Positions 29,419-38,285 of a DNA stretch of 64,000 bases are shown piece after piece. Both the position numbers and the translations under genes were made by a program. Each line of letters starts with the position of its first letter. The first letter of the stretch is position 1. Below the pieces are notes generated by a model. The model saw only the letters and a program-made list of their open reading frames with translations, was not told the DNA's origin and made no database searches. Location: assembly GCF_016806065.1 (NCBI RefSeq), contig NZ_CP032405.1, positions 434,001-498,000 on the forward strand, in the 5' to 3' direction. The DNA is from Rhizobium rosettiformans. GTDB taxonomy: Bacteria > Pseudomonadota > Alphaproteobacteria > Rhizobiales > Rhizobiaceae.

Positions 29419-30858
29419 TCAAGGGAATCGCGTCGAGAAGAAGACTTGTGGCCTATAGCTGAAATCCTTGACGAAGGGATAGCTGGGCTGGTGGCGGCGA
29501 TGGCTCGGCAGGTTCTCGATATCCTGGTTGATCACGCCATCAGTCAGCGCCATCAGGTTAGGATTGGCGATCGGCGCGAGCTCCGGCGAGAGATAGCCAG
29601 ACTTGACGACGAGCAGCCGCACCGTGGTCGGATCGAGCCCGAGCCGGGTGAAATCCGAGATATTGTGATAGGGCCGACGCCGCGCTGCGAGCACCAGCGT
29701 GATGCCACCGATCCTGACGACGGCTTGACTGTTGGCAACCGAACCCGGATTGTCGAGGAAGACGACATCCGCCTCGACCTCGACGGAAGGGCTTGCCGGA
29801 TCAAGCGAACCGCCAACCTTCAGCGAAACCCGCGCACCGGCACCTGCCGCAAAGCAGCGTTCGACGGCGGGTCGGTCGGTAATGCCGGCGATCAAGACAT
29901 CATCGATCGACCGGGCCAGAAGCGCCTTCAGCACATCCGCCCGATCGCCAACGCCGCCCCCGGTCGGATTATCGCCGGAATCCGCCAGGATGACCGGCCG
30001 TGTCTCGGTGCGTTCAGCGATATCCAACATCTCCGCCAGCGGGCCCGTGACGGGGCCGAAACGGAAGTCTTCACGCGCATCCCAATAAGACTGCGCAATG
30101 GCAGCCGCGACCTTTTCCGCCGCAGCCTTATCCACGGCCGTGACGACGGCGCAGGCCGTGCCGCGGGGCTCGTCGGCCCAGACATAGCCCACCAGCAGGT
30201 TGGCATCCCAGATACCGGGCACGGCATCATGCTCCGGCAGCTTCAGATAGAGGCTCTTTGCCGGCTCATCCTCGGTTGAGGTCCGCTCGCCGGGCAGGAG
30301 AACCGGCACCGGCGCCCAGGCGACGCCCGGCTTTTCGCCGGTCTTCAGCGCCCGAACCAGCATCGACCAGGCTCGGACCATTGTCTCGCGCACATCGATA
30401 TGCGGCGCAGTGCGATAACCGGCAAAGATATCGAGCTGATCGACGATCTTCTGCGTGACATTGCCATGCAGGTCGTAGCTCGCAGCAACCGGCACTTCCG
30501 GGCCGACAACAGCGCGGGCTGCCGAGATCCAGTCACCCTCGGCATCGTCCATGCCTTCGACATTCATCGCGCCATGCATGGCGAGATAGAGCCCGTCGAT
30601 CGGCAGTGCAGCCTTCAGCCGCTCAAGGAACTCTGCCTTGAAACCTTCATAGGTAGCGCGCGCCAACGGACCGCCCGGAACCGCACGCGCATGCAGCAGC
30701 GGCAAATGCTCGATATCATCCGCTTCGAGGAAGTCGAAATACTCATGCGCGAGCAGATCCGGCCCACGCAGCACGCGAAAATCCTCCGGCTGCATCAGAA
30801 CGGGAGACGAGGTCGAGCACTCGGTATGGATACCGCCGACGGCAATGCGGAAATTCAT
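29419..30858 (-). CDS. M81 family metallopeptidase (MlrC-like), copy 1
   Basis: 479 residues from ATG 30858 (TTG 30867 is in frame), with GAGGA upstream. MlrC-type M81 protein: FRIAVGGIHTECSTSSPV at the N-terminus, LYLAMHGAMNVEGMDD, and the metal ligands D129 and H131 in ASYDLHGNVT plus H153 in YRTAPHIDV. The C-terminal domain has ADSGDNPTGGGVGDRADVL. The founding member opens linear microcystin peptides, but most homologues are uncharacterised and the real substrate here is probably another amide. A second M81 gene lies at 35549-37030 on the other strand. Confidence 0.85.
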   Translation of the reverse strand: MNFRIAVGGIHTECSTSSPVLMQPEDFRVLRGPDLLAHEYFDFLEADDIEHLPLLHARAVPGGPLARATYEGFKAEFLERLKAALPIDGLYLAMHGAMNVEGMDDAEGDWISAARAVVGPEVPVAASYDLHGNVTQKIVDQLDIFAGYRTAPHIDVRETMVRAWSMLVRALKTGEKPGVAWAPVPVLLPGERTSTEDEPAKSLYLKLPEHDAVPGIWDANLLVGYVWADEPRGTACAVVTAVDKAAAEKVAAAIAQSYWDAREDFRFGPVTGPLAEMLDIAERTETRPVILADSGDNPTGGGVGDRADVLKALLARSIDDVLIAGITDRPAVERCFAAGAGARVSLKVGGSLDPASPSVEVEADVVFLDNPGSVANSQAVVRIGGITLVLAARRRPYHNISDFTRLGLDPTTVRLLVVKSGYLSPELAPIANPNLMALTDGVINQDIENLPSHRRHQPSYPFVKDFSYRPQVFFSTRFP

Positions 30859-30871
30859 GGGGCTCAAATCC

Positions 30872-32803
30872 TCAGTAGTGGGGGCTTAGGCGGACGATGG
30901 CGGCAAAGCGCAGCCAGTCCTTGTTGTCCTTCGGCGTCCAGGCCGCTTCAGCGATGGCTGGAAGACGCGGGAAGACGAGGTGGTTGAAGTAGTCGCGGGT
31001 CAGGAAATGTTCGCACCAGATGCAGGCCTGCACGCCGCGCATGCGCGCTGCAAGCTCCGGCGGAAACTCGGCGACCGCCTCGTAAGTATAGGTATGCTTG
31101 GGCGGCACGGTGCCAGCCCAGCTGGCACCCGGCTCCTGGAAGGCCTCGTCCTGCACCATGTCGAGATAATAGGCCTGGCCCGGGGTCATGACGACGTCGT
31201 AGCCTTGGCTTGCGAGCTCCAGCCCGACCTCCGGCTTCTGCCAGGCCATTAGTAGAGTTCCCTCGGGATCAACGCCGCCGCCATGGCTGACCTCGTCCCA
31301 ACCAGCGAGCTTGCGGCCGCGATCGGCCAACATCTTCTGGATGCGCTTCATGAAATAGCTCTGAAGCCCGAAGGTGCCTTCGATGCCTTCCTGCTCCATC
31401 AGTTTCCGCGCGAGCGGCGAAGCCATCCAGGTATTGGCCGCCACTTCATCACCGCCGATATGGATGAGCTTCGACGGGAAGAGCTCGACCATTTCGTCGA
31501 AGACCTTGCCCAGCACCTCGTAGGTGTATTCGATCGCGGGGTTCAGCGCATTGTTCGGATAGCCCTGCACCGAGCGATAGCTATCGGGCGCTTCCTGGCC
31601 GTCGACAAGCTCCGGCAGGGCCACCAGAATGGCCGTGCTGTGGCCGGGCACATCGATCTCCGGCACCACTTCGACCTGAAGGGCGGCGGCATGGGCAACG
31701 ATGTCGCGGACCTCGTCCTGCGCGTAGAACCCACCGACAGGCTCGGCCCCATTGCCGAGCTGCGGCAGAAGCGGCTCGTCGGGGCCGCGCAACACGCCAA
31801 GGGTGGTCAGCTGCGGGAAGGCCGTGATTTCCAGGCGCCAGGCTTCGTCATCGGACAGGTGCCAGTGGAAGGTGTTCATCCGGAACCAGGCGAGGATGTC
31901 GATGAGCCGCTTGACGTCGGCGACGGGGAAGAACTGGCGGGAGACGTCGAGATGGCAACCGCGCCAGTCGTAACGCGGCTTGTCGGTGATTGTGCCGGAA
32001 ACCGGGAAACGGAACGTCTCCGGCTGCGTGCGCGCACCATGCAGCATCTGCGAGAGCAGCGTCAGCGCGTACTGCAGGCCCGCGACATCGCCATAGGCAA
32101 GCGTGATGCCATCAGCGGCAAAGTCCAGCCGATAGGCGGAGGCGCCAAGCTCCTCGTTAGACTTGAGGGAGACCGCCCGCCCCTGATGAACCGGTGCAAG
32201 CGACAGCGGCGCATGGCCGACTGCGAAGAGACGGCAGAAGAGGCGCAGCACGTTTTCAATGGCGCGCAGCTCGACCAGCGAGGCGCCTTCTGCCGGATAA
32301 AGCGCGACGGGGAAGCCTTCGCCAGCCACCAGCTCGGCAGTTTCAGGCCAAGGCAGCATGGCGAAAGGCTGCGTGACCTGCCCCTCGGGCAGCAAGGCCG
32401 GCGGCGGTGCGCTGTGACCACCACCGAGCATCAGATCGGCCACCGCAACGGCCGCATGCTGACCGGTCGACAACGTGATGTAGGCGGATTTTGCCCCATC
32501 TGTCCGATGCTTGGCCGGCCGCCACAAACCGCCGACCCGAAAGCTCCAGGATTCACCCGGCTCCAGCACGAAGCCGGCCGGCGGCGCGAACTGGTGGAAA
32601 TTGGCGTTGCGCTTCAGGAAGACGGCGTTCTCGAGGATCGGCTCTTCGGTATCCTTGACGCGGGTGAGCGACGTATAGGCCAGCTTGAAATCGGCAAGCG
32701 CCACATCGGAGAGATTGACCAGCGTGAAGACGAAGGCGCCGCAGTCGTCGCCCTCCACCGGATGCCACGCGTTTTCGAGGCGGAACTGAACGGCTGGTGC
32801 CAT
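30872..32803 (-). CDS. GH20 beta-N-acetylhexosaminidase
   Basis: 643 residues. An N-terminal carbohydrate-binding-like beta domain, then a GH20b-type alpha/beta domain, then the TIM barrel with the catalytic pair D452-E453 in HIGGDEVAANTW. DVSRQFFPVADVKRLID and FHWHLSDDEAWRLEI are strong GH20 marks. It releases terminal GlcNAc or GalNAc from glycans or chitooligosaccharides by substrate-assisted catalysis. No signal peptide, so it acts on imported oligosaccharides. Between the SDR and M81 genes of the operon. Confidence 0.92.
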   Translation of the reverse strand: MAPAVQFRLENAWHPVEGDDCGAFVFTLVNLSDVALADFKLAYTSLTRVKDTEEPILENAVFLKRNANFHQFAPPAGFVLEPGESWSFRVGGLWRPAKHRTDGAKSAYITLSTGQHAAVAVADLMLGGGHSAPPPALLPEGQVTQPFAMLPWPETAELVAGEGFPVALYPAEGASLVELRAIENVLRLFCRLFAVGHAPLSLAPVHQGRAVSLKSNEELGASAYRLDFAADGITLAYGDVAGLQYALTLLSQMLHGARTQPETFRFPVSGTITDKPRYDWRGCHLDVSRQFFPVADVKRLIDILAWFRMNTFHWHLSDDEAWRLEITAFPQLTTLGVLRGPDEPLLPQLGNGAEPVGGFYAQDEVRDIVAHAAALQVEVVPEIDVPGHSTAILVALPELVDGQEAPDSYRSVQGYPNNALNPAIEYTYEVLGKVFDEMVELFPSKLIHIGGDEVAANTWMASPLARKLMEQEGIEGTFGLQSYFMKRIQKMLADRGRKLAGWDEVSHGGGVDPEGTLLMAWQKPEVGLELASQGYDVVMTPGQAYYLDMVQDEAFQEPGASWAGTVPPKHTYTYEAVAEFPPELAARMRGVQACIWCEHFLTRDYFNHLVFPRLPAIAEAAWTPKDNKDWLRFAAIVRLSPHY

Positions 32804-32828
32804 GGGGAATGCTCCTGGCTTCTTGATG

Positions 32829-33605
32829 TCAATAATTGTCGGATTGCGAAAAGGTGCGCGCGAGCTCGGCCTGACCGGCCGTCAGCCCGCAATCGACGGG
32901 CAGGCAGACGCCGGTAATGGCAGCCGCCTGATCGCTTACGAGGAAGAAGACGGCGTTGGCGATATCCTCGGCCGTGGCGATCCGCTGCAAAGCGTACCAG
33001 CGCTTGGCTTCCTCGAAGACTTGAGGATTGGTGGCAGCCCGCGCCTCCCAGGCCTGCGTGCGCACGGTGCCGGGTGCGACTGCATTCGCACGAATGCCGT
33101 ATTTGCCGTATTCGACGGCAATCAGCTTGGTGAGGTGGATGAGCCCCGCCTTGGCGGCGCTATAGGCCGGATGGCCGAAAACGGCCATGCCATTGACCGA
33201 GGAAATGTTGACGAGAGAACCCTTGGCTTCCTTCAGCGCATTCTCGAAGGCGCGGAAGCAGAGGAAGGGCGCCTCGAGATTAAGCGCATTGTCCTTGCGC
33301 CAGATCTCGCCATCGGTATCGCCGAGGCTCACGGCCCGCGCCGCACCGGCATTGTTGACCAGTGTATGCACGAGACCGAGCGTGGAAATGCGTGCAGCGG
33401 TCTCGGCGAGATCCTTCTCGTCCGTCACGTCACAGACCAGCGAGGCGAAACGGACATCGTCACTGAGCTCGACCATCGCCTGGCCAAGCGCCTGGCAATC
33501 CAGATCGAGCAAAACGACGAGGTCATGACTGTCCGCGAGGCGCTTTGCGATCGCCCGACCGATATCTCCGGCAGCACCGGTCACCACGGCAACCTTATGC
33601 GTCAC
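32829..33605 (-). CDS. SDR family oxidoreductase
   Basis: 258 residues from GTG 33605 (VTHKVAVVTGAAGDIGRAI), with CGGAGA upstream; the longer upstream frame overlaps the RpiR gene. Classical short-chain dehydrogenase: TGAAGDIG cofactor motif, LVNNAGA, Ser in NISSVNG, YSAAK catalytic Tyr/Lys. The acidic residue after beta-2 (LLDLDC) suggests NAD(H). Substrate unknown; likely a sugar or amino-sugar derivative given the RpiR and GH20 neighbours. Confidence 0.85.
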   Translation of the reverse strand: MTHKVAVVTGAAGDIGRAIAKRLADSHDLVVLLDLDCQALGQAMVELSDDVRFASLVCDVTDEKDLAETAARISTLGLVHTLVNNAGAARAVSLGDTDGEIWRKDNALNLEAPFLCFRAFENALKEAKGSLVNISSVNGMAVFGHPAYSAAKAGLIHLTKLIAVEYGKYGIRANAVAPGTVRTQAWEARAATNPQVFEEAKRWYALQRIATAEDIANAVFFLVSDQAAAITGVCLPVDCGLTAGQAELARTFSQSDNY

Positions 33606-33636
33606 GGCAGATCTCCGATATCGATACGGCCATGGC

Positions 33637-34503
33637 TCAGTCTCCGAGAAGTTGCCGGTCGTCTCCGCCATCGCGGTGTTCGACCAGCTGTTGCTTGATA
33701 TGGCGCAGCGTGACCTGCGACTGCTTGCGATTGCGGTAGGCGACCAAGCTCGCGATCACGTCGACGACGGCGAGATAGGCAAAACGCGTCGAGGTCGGCC
33801 GGAATATGTTTTCGCCCTCCGGCAGATCGATGCCGATCACGAGTTCGGATGCCTCGGCCACCAGGCTGTTGCTCTGGGTGAGCGCGATCGTGGTGATGCC
33901 GTTTTCGCGGGCGAGCTTGAAGCATTTGACCAGTTCGGCATTGCGCCCCGAAAATGACGAGCCGATCAGCACGTCGTTGGAGCGCGCAGCGGCTGTCAGC
34001 ATCAGTTGCATGTTGTGATCGGCCGAGGCCGTCACCCGCGAACCCAAGCGGAAGAGACGGTTCTGGATCTCGCCCGAGATCATCGAGGAATTGCCGCCCG
34101 AGCCGAAGGCATAGACCATTTCCGCCCGCGCCAACCGGTCCGCCACCTTGTCGAGAATGACAGGATCGAGTGCCCGATGCACCATGAACATGGCGTTCTG
34201 AGCCTTGGTGATCACATCACTCGCGACGTCGGCGGGCTCCGTGCTCTGAGCCTCGGGGTTGAGATAGCGCACCCCGACATAGGCGGTACGGGCGAGATTG
34301 ACCTTGAAGTCGGCAAAGCTCTGACAGCCGAGACGACGACAAAAGCGCGTCACCGTCGGCGGCGAGACCTCTGCCTTCTCGGCCAATTCGATGATCGAGG
34401 CATTGACCGCGAAGTCGAAGGAATTGAGCAGGATATCCGCGATGCGTTGCTCGGAGGCCGAAAACTGCCCTGCCTCTTCCTGAATGCGCGCGAAGATATC
34501 CAA
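33637..34503 (-). CDS. MurR/RpiR-family regulator with SIS domain
   Basis: 288 residues from TTG 34503, with GAGAGGG upstream. N-terminal RpiR helix-turn-helix (FSASEQRIADILLNSF; SIIELAEKAEVSPPTVTRFC) and a C-terminal sugar-isomerase (SIS) sensor (VYAFGSGGNSSMISGEIQNR; DVLIGSSFSGRNAELV). Such proteins usually sense phosphorylated amino sugars or sugars. Second gene of the leftward operon. It probably binds the operator region at 34921-35007 that serves both divergent operons. Confidence 0.87.
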   Translation of the reverse strand: MDIFARIQEEAGQFSASEQRIADILLNSFDFAVNASIIELAEKAEVSPPTVTRFCRRLGCQSFADFKVNLARTAYVGVRYLNPEAQSTEPADVASDVITKAQNAMFMVHRALDPVILDKVADRLARAEMVYAFGSGGNSSMISGEIQNRLFRLGSRVTASADHNMQLMLTAAARSNDVLIGSSFSGRNAELVKCFKLARENGITTIALTQSNSLVAEASELVIGIDLPEGENIFRPTSTRFAYLAVVDVIASLVAYRNRKQSQVTLRHIKQQLVEHRDGGDDRQLLGD

Positions 34504-34519
34504 TGCCCTGCCCTCTCTG

Positions 34520-34906
34520 TTATTTCGAAGACTTGAAGGCTACGCAGTCGATCTCGACCTTGCAATCGACCATCATCGAGGCCTGAACGCAGGCCCGCGC
34601 CGGCGGATGCTCGCCGAAATACTGCTGGTAGATCTTGTTGAAAGTCCAGAAGTCGCGGGGGTCATCGAGCCACACTCCGCAGCGCACGACATGCTCGAGC
34701 CCGTAGCCGGCCTCGTCCAGAATGGCGATGACATTGGCGATCGTCTTGTGGGTCTGTTCGATGATGCCACCGGGGATGATCTCCCCGTCTTCCATGGCCA
34801 CCTGGCCGGAGACATAAAGCCAGCCATCGGCCTCGACAGCGCGGGCAAACGGCAGCCGCTGACCACCGGCACCCGCCTTCTCGGCCCCGTAACGCTTGAT
34901 CGTCAT
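34520..34906 (-). CDS. RidA family protein
   Basis: 128 residues from ATG 34906 with GAGAGG upstream. Rid/YjgF fold: LPFARAVEADGWLYVSGQVA, the central IIEQTHKTIANVIAILDEAG, and the C-terminal arginine in HPPARACVQ that contacts enamine/imine substrates. RidA hydrolyses reactive enamines from PLP enzymes. It leads the leftward operon; a PLP-dependent enzyme ends the rightward operon (37027-38118), consistent with imine clean-up in one pathway. Confidence 0.88.
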   Translation of the reverse strand: MTIKRYGAEKAGAGGQRLPFARAVEADGWLYVSGQVAMEDGEIIPGGIIEQTHKTIANVIAILDEAGYGLEHVVRCGVWLDDPRDFWTFNKIYQQYFGEHPPARACVQASMMVDCKVEIDCVAFKSSK

Positions 34907-34920
34907 GGACACCTCTCATG

Positions 34921-35007
34921 CAAATTATTTTCTTCGATCGTTGACAAGCGACCACAAAAAACCGATTTTGACCAGACAAAATCGACATTCATGAAAAGAA
35001 TTTAAAA
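34921..35007. promoter_or_regulatory. Divergent promoter with inverted-repeat operator
   Basis: Between RidA and the NTF2-like gene (112 bases) lies CGATTTTG-N6-CAAAATCG (34963-34970 and 34977-34984), a perfect 8-bp inverted repeat of 22 bp. Flanking it are AT-rich GAAAATAATTTG (minus strand, within 34921-34935) and TGAAAAGAATTT (34992-35003). A TTGACA at 34941-34946 could be a -35 element. The RpiR protein encoded next door is the likely ligand. Confidence 0.6.
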
Positions 35008-35018
35008 GCGGGGAAGAA

Positions 35019-35510
35019 ATGCGCGACCCATTCCAGAATCCATTCCCGGCATCGGACGAAGCACGCCACGCCATCTGGGAGATGCTCGTCCCCCGCGACA
35101 TCGATGCCTTTCTCGCCGCCGACTGGAGCATGGTCGCCCATGACTTCGTCGAGGACGGCTTCATCGGCATCAGCGGCAATCGTGAGGGTGATCCGGACAA
35201 GTGGACGCTGGCCTTCCCCAATCTTGTCGCCTATCGCGACGAGTGGCTGAAGCAGGCGCATGACTTCGCCGCTCAGACCTATGGCGAGGACCCGCGCACC
35301 GCGATCTTCACCACGACGACGCTGGAAGAGATCGAGATTTCGGCCGAGACGGCGCTCGTGCGCAAGAAGTTCGACGGCGGGATCAAGAAGGCAGACGGCA
35401 CACTCGACATCATGCGCTGGCAGACGCTCTATTATTGCCGCCTGCATGAAGGCCGGTGGAAAATCTCCGGCTTCACCGGTTATCTACCCAATCCGATGGG
35501 CAAGCGCTGA
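35019..35510 (+). CDS. NTF2-like (SnoaL-type) small protein
   Basis: 163 residues from ATG 35019, preceded by GGGGAAG. The layout (MLVPRDIDAFLAADWSMVAH; FVEDGFIGISGN; MRWQTLYYCRLHEGRWKISG) is that of a cone-like NTF2/SnoaL fold used by small isomerases, hydrolases and binding proteins. I cannot name a function. It is the first gene rightward of the operator and is followed by the second M81 gene after 38 bases. Confidence 0.7.
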   Translation: MRDPFQNPFPASDEARHAIWEMLVPRDIDAFLAADWSMVAHDFVEDGFIGISGNREGDPDKWTLAFPNLVAYRDEWLKQAHDFAAQTYGEDPRTAIFTTTTLEEIEISAETALVRKKFDGGIKKADGTLDIMRWQTLYYCRLHEGRWKISGFTGYLPNPMGKR

Positions 35511-35548
35511 ACCCGCCCTTACACACTCAAGACCCCGGAGGTCGGCCC

Positions 35549-37030
35549 TTGCGCATCTTCACCGCCGCGCTTGCAACGGAAACGAACACCTTCTCCCCGA
35601 TCTGCATCGACCGGCGCGCCTTCGAGGATTCGCTCTATGCACCTCCGGGACAGCACCCGGCAACGCCGACGCTCTGTACCGCGCCGATCACGGTCGGTCG
35701 CAAGGTCTGCGCCGACAAGGGCTGGACGCTGATCGAGGGTACTGCGACCTGGGCGGACCCCGCGGGTCTCGTCAACCGACAGACCTTCGAGAGCCTGCGC
35801 GACGAGATCCTGGATCAACTCCGCGCAGCCATGCCCGTCGACGCTGTCGTGCTCGGTCTGCATGGCGCCATGGTCGCCGATGGTTATCTCGACCCGGAAG
35901 GTGATCTCTTGACCAAGATCCGCGAGATCATCGGCCCTGATATCCTGCTCTGCGCCGAACTCGATCCGCACAGCCACCTGACGGCGAAGCGCGTGGCAGC
36001 CGCCGATTTCTTCGTTGTCTTCAAGGAATTTCCGCATACCGATTTCGTCGATCGGGCCGAAGACCTGTGGCGCATCGCTGTCGACACGCTGGAGGGCCGC
36101 GTCAAGCCGGTCATGTCCGTTTTCGACTGCCGGATGATCGATATTTTCCCGACCTCGCGCGAACCCATGCGTAGCTTTGTTGACAGGCTTATGGCCATCG
36201 AAAAGGTCGATCCGGAGGTGCTGTCGCTTTCCGTCATTCATGGCTTCATGGCCGGCGACGTACCGGAAATGGGCACCAAGACAATCGCCGTCACCAATGG
36301 CCATCCGGAAAAGGGTGCCATTCTCGCACGCGAACTCGGCCTCGACCTGTTCTCCAAGCGCGGCACCTTCATGATGCCGCAGATCGACGAAAAGACGGCG
36401 CTTGATCAGGCGCTCGCCTACCCGGAAGGCCCCGTCGTCATCGCCGACATGTGGGACAATCCGGGCGGTGGCACGGCGGGTGATGCGACCGTGATCCTGG
36501 AAGAAATGCTGGCGCGTGGCGTGACCAACGCCGCGGTCGGCATGATCTGGGATCCGATTGCCGTTCAGATCTGCATGGCCGCTGGCGAAGGCGCCGAGAT
36601 TCCGCTGCGGTTCGGCGCGAAATCAGCGCCCGGCACCGGCCATCCGATCGATGGCCTAGCGAAGGTGGTCAAGGTCGTGCCCAATGCCGAAATGCGGTTC
36701 GGCGACAGCATCGCGCCCTTCGGCGATGCGGCCCATATCCGGCTTGATGGCATCGACATCATCCTGAGCTCGGTGCGCGTCCAGAGCTACGACCCATCGC
36801 TGTTCACGGCACTCGGCATCGATCCGACGGAAAAGCATCTCCTGGTCATCAAGTCGACCAACCACTTCTATGCGGCCTTCTCGCAGATCGCCTCGGAAAT
36901 CCTCTATTGCGCCGCGGGAACGCCCTATCCGAACGATCCGGCCAAGACCGCCTATCGCCATGTGCGCCGCGACATCTGGCCGATTATGGCCAATCCGCAT
37001 GAGACGCCCGAAGGCAGCGAGGCGGCATGA
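35549..37030 (+). CDS. M81 family metallopeptidase (MlrC-like), copy 2
   Basis: 493 residues from TTG 35549, which has GGAGGT six bases upstream; the longer frame upstream overlaps the NTF2-like gene. N-terminus MRIFTAALATETNTFSP is typical of M81. Metal ligands D139 and H141 in ELDPHSHLT and H163 in EFPHTDF are present; C-terminal ADMWDNPGGGTAGDATV. It differs clearly from copy 1 (29419-30858), so the two are not a recent duplication and may act on different substrates or as partners. The stop overlaps the next start. Confidence 0.85.
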   Translation: MRIFTAALATETNTFSPICIDRRAFEDSLYAPPGQHPATPTLCTAPITVGRKVCADKGWTLIEGTATWADPAGLVNRQTFESLRDEILDQLRAAMPVDAVVLGLHGAMVADGYLDPEGDLLTKIREIIGPDILLCAELDPHSHLTAKRVAAADFFVVFKEFPHTDFVDRAEDLWRIAVDTLEGRVKPVMSVFDCRMIDIFPTSREPMRSFVDRLMAIEKVDPEVLSLSVIHGFMAGDVPEMGTKTIAVTNGHPEKGAILARELGLDLFSKRGTFMMPQIDEKTALDQALAYPEGPVVIADMWDNPGGGTAGDATVILEEMLARGVTNAAVGMIWDPIAVQICMAAGEGAEIPLRFGAKSAPGTGHPIDGLAKVVKVVPNAEMRFGDSIAPFGDAAHIRLDGIDIILSSVRVQSYDPSLFTALGIDPTEKHLLVIKSTNHFYAAFSQIASEILYCAAGTPYPNDPAKTAYRHVRRDIWPIMANPHETPEGSEAA

Positions 37031-38118
37031 TGGAACTTCCCCGCCCAAAGTCGGGCCAGCCGATTGCCGAACTGTCGACACCGCTGCCGATCATCGACGA
37101 AGACAGGCTTGCCGCCAACATCGCCCGCGTCCAGACCTATATGGACAGCCACGGCCTCGCCTTCCGCCCGCATATCAAAACCCACAAGATCCCGGCCATT
37201 GCTGCCGAACAGGTGAAGGCGGGCGCGAGGGGCATCAACTGCCAGAAGATCACAGAGGCTGAGGTCTTCGCCGATCACGGTTTCGAAGATCTACTGATCA
37301 CCTTCAACATTCTCGGGAGCGAGAAGCACAAGCGTCTCGTCGCCCTCAACACCCGGATTTCGGGCCTGAAGGTCGTCGCAGACAGCGAGGCAACCGTGCG
37401 CGGCCTCTCCTGCGCCTTCTCCCAGACCCGTCCGCTGACCGTTCTCGTTGAATGCGACACGGGTGGCGGACGCTGTGGTGTCCAGAGCCCAGAAGAAGCC
37501 ATAGCGCTCGCCGAGACGATCGCTGCTGCCCCCGGCCTCACCTTCGGCGGCATCGTGACCTACCCCAAGGCAGACACAGAAGAAGCCGTCGAGGCCTTCT
37601 TTGCCGCCACACTTGCCGGTCTCGCGGCCCGCGGAATACCCTGCCCAATCGTCTCCAATGGCGGCACGCCCAGCCTTTTCTCTGCGCACAAGGTCACATC
37701 TGCGACAGAGCACCGGGCGGGCACCTATGTCTACAACGATCGCGCCATGGCGAGGTCCGGCCATTGCAGGCTCGACGACTGTGCCATGCACATCCTGGCC
37801 ACCGTCGTCTCGCGCCCGACCGCCGATCGCGTCATCCTCGACGCCGGCTCCAAGGCGCTGACCTCTGACCTCCTCGGCTTCTCCGACTACGGCATGATTA
37901 TCGAGTACCCGGATGCCGTGATTTCCGGCCTCTCCGAAGAGCACGGCACGGTCGATCTGTCGAAGGTTGAAGGGCGACGTCCCGAGATCGGCGAGAAGGT
38001 CAGGATCATCCCGAACCACACCTGCGTGGTATCGAACCTCTTCGACGTCATGACCTTCCACCGCGATGGCGTCGTCACCCGCGTGGAAGAGGTCGCGGCG
38101 CGCGGGCTTGTTTGGTGA
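37027..38118 (+). CDS. D-threonine aldolase / D-serine dehydratase-like PLP enzyme
   Basis: 363 residues, fold type III PLP enzyme (alanine racemase-like N-terminal barrel). The Schiff-base lysine is K51 in FRPHIKTHK. Barrel segments: LLITFNILG, TVLVECDTGGGRCGVQ, IVSNGGTPSLF. The C-terminal metal site IIPNHTCVVSNLFD supplies the His and Cys used by zinc-dependent D-serine dehydratases and D-threonine aldolases. Start overlaps the M81 stop by four bases. It suggests that a D-hydroxyamino acid or related compound is cleaved in this pathway. Confidence 0.85.
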   Translation: MMELPRPKSGQPIAELSTPLPIIDEDRLAANIARVQTYMDSHGLAFRPHIKTHKIPAIAAEQVKAGARGINCQKITEAEVFADHGFEDLLITFNILGSEKHKRLVALNTRISGLKVVADSEATVRGLSCAFSQTRPLTVLVECDTGGGRCGVQSPEEAIALAETIAAAPGLTFGGIVTYPKADTEEAVEAFFAATLAGLAARGIPCPIVSNGGTPSLFSAHKVTSATEHRAGTYVYNDRAMARSGHCRLDDCAMHILATVVSRPTADRVILDAGSKALTSDLLGFSDYGMIIEYPDAVISGLSEEHGTVDLSKVEGRRPEIGEKVRIIPNHTCVVSNLFDVMTFHRDGVVTRVEEVAARGLVW

Positions 38119-38236
38119 AACGCCGCCACTAGGTAGAGCCTGCCGCAAATAGCTAAGGTCACAGACCGATTGGCATTCTCTCTCAAGACAGCTGTCTCAG
38201 TGAACGCGAGGAAACTTTGAAACGGCCGTGAAATCC

Positions 38237-38271
38237 GGTAGAATGGTAGAATTCTAGCTACCTGGGTAGAA
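38237..38271. promoter_or_regulatory. VapB-type operator: GGTAGAA repeats
   Basis: Three direct copies of GGTAGAA at 38237, 38245 and 38265, plus an inverted copy that makes the imperfect palindrome GGTAGAATTCTAGCTACC (38245-38262). The cluster ends 14 bases before the antitoxin start, as expected for toxin-antitoxin autoregulation. Confidence 0.65.
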
Positions 38272-38285
38272 CGTGGTGTCGCGAC

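Noticed and set aside
31283..32917. Long + strand frame of 544 codons
   Set aside because: It lies opposite the GH20 gene, whose catalytic motifs are clear; the + frame has no domain and is a GC-rich antisense shadow.
38237..38271. Possible short CRISPR-like repeat array
   Set aside because: Repeats are only 7 bases and irregularly spaced; they fit an antitoxin operator.
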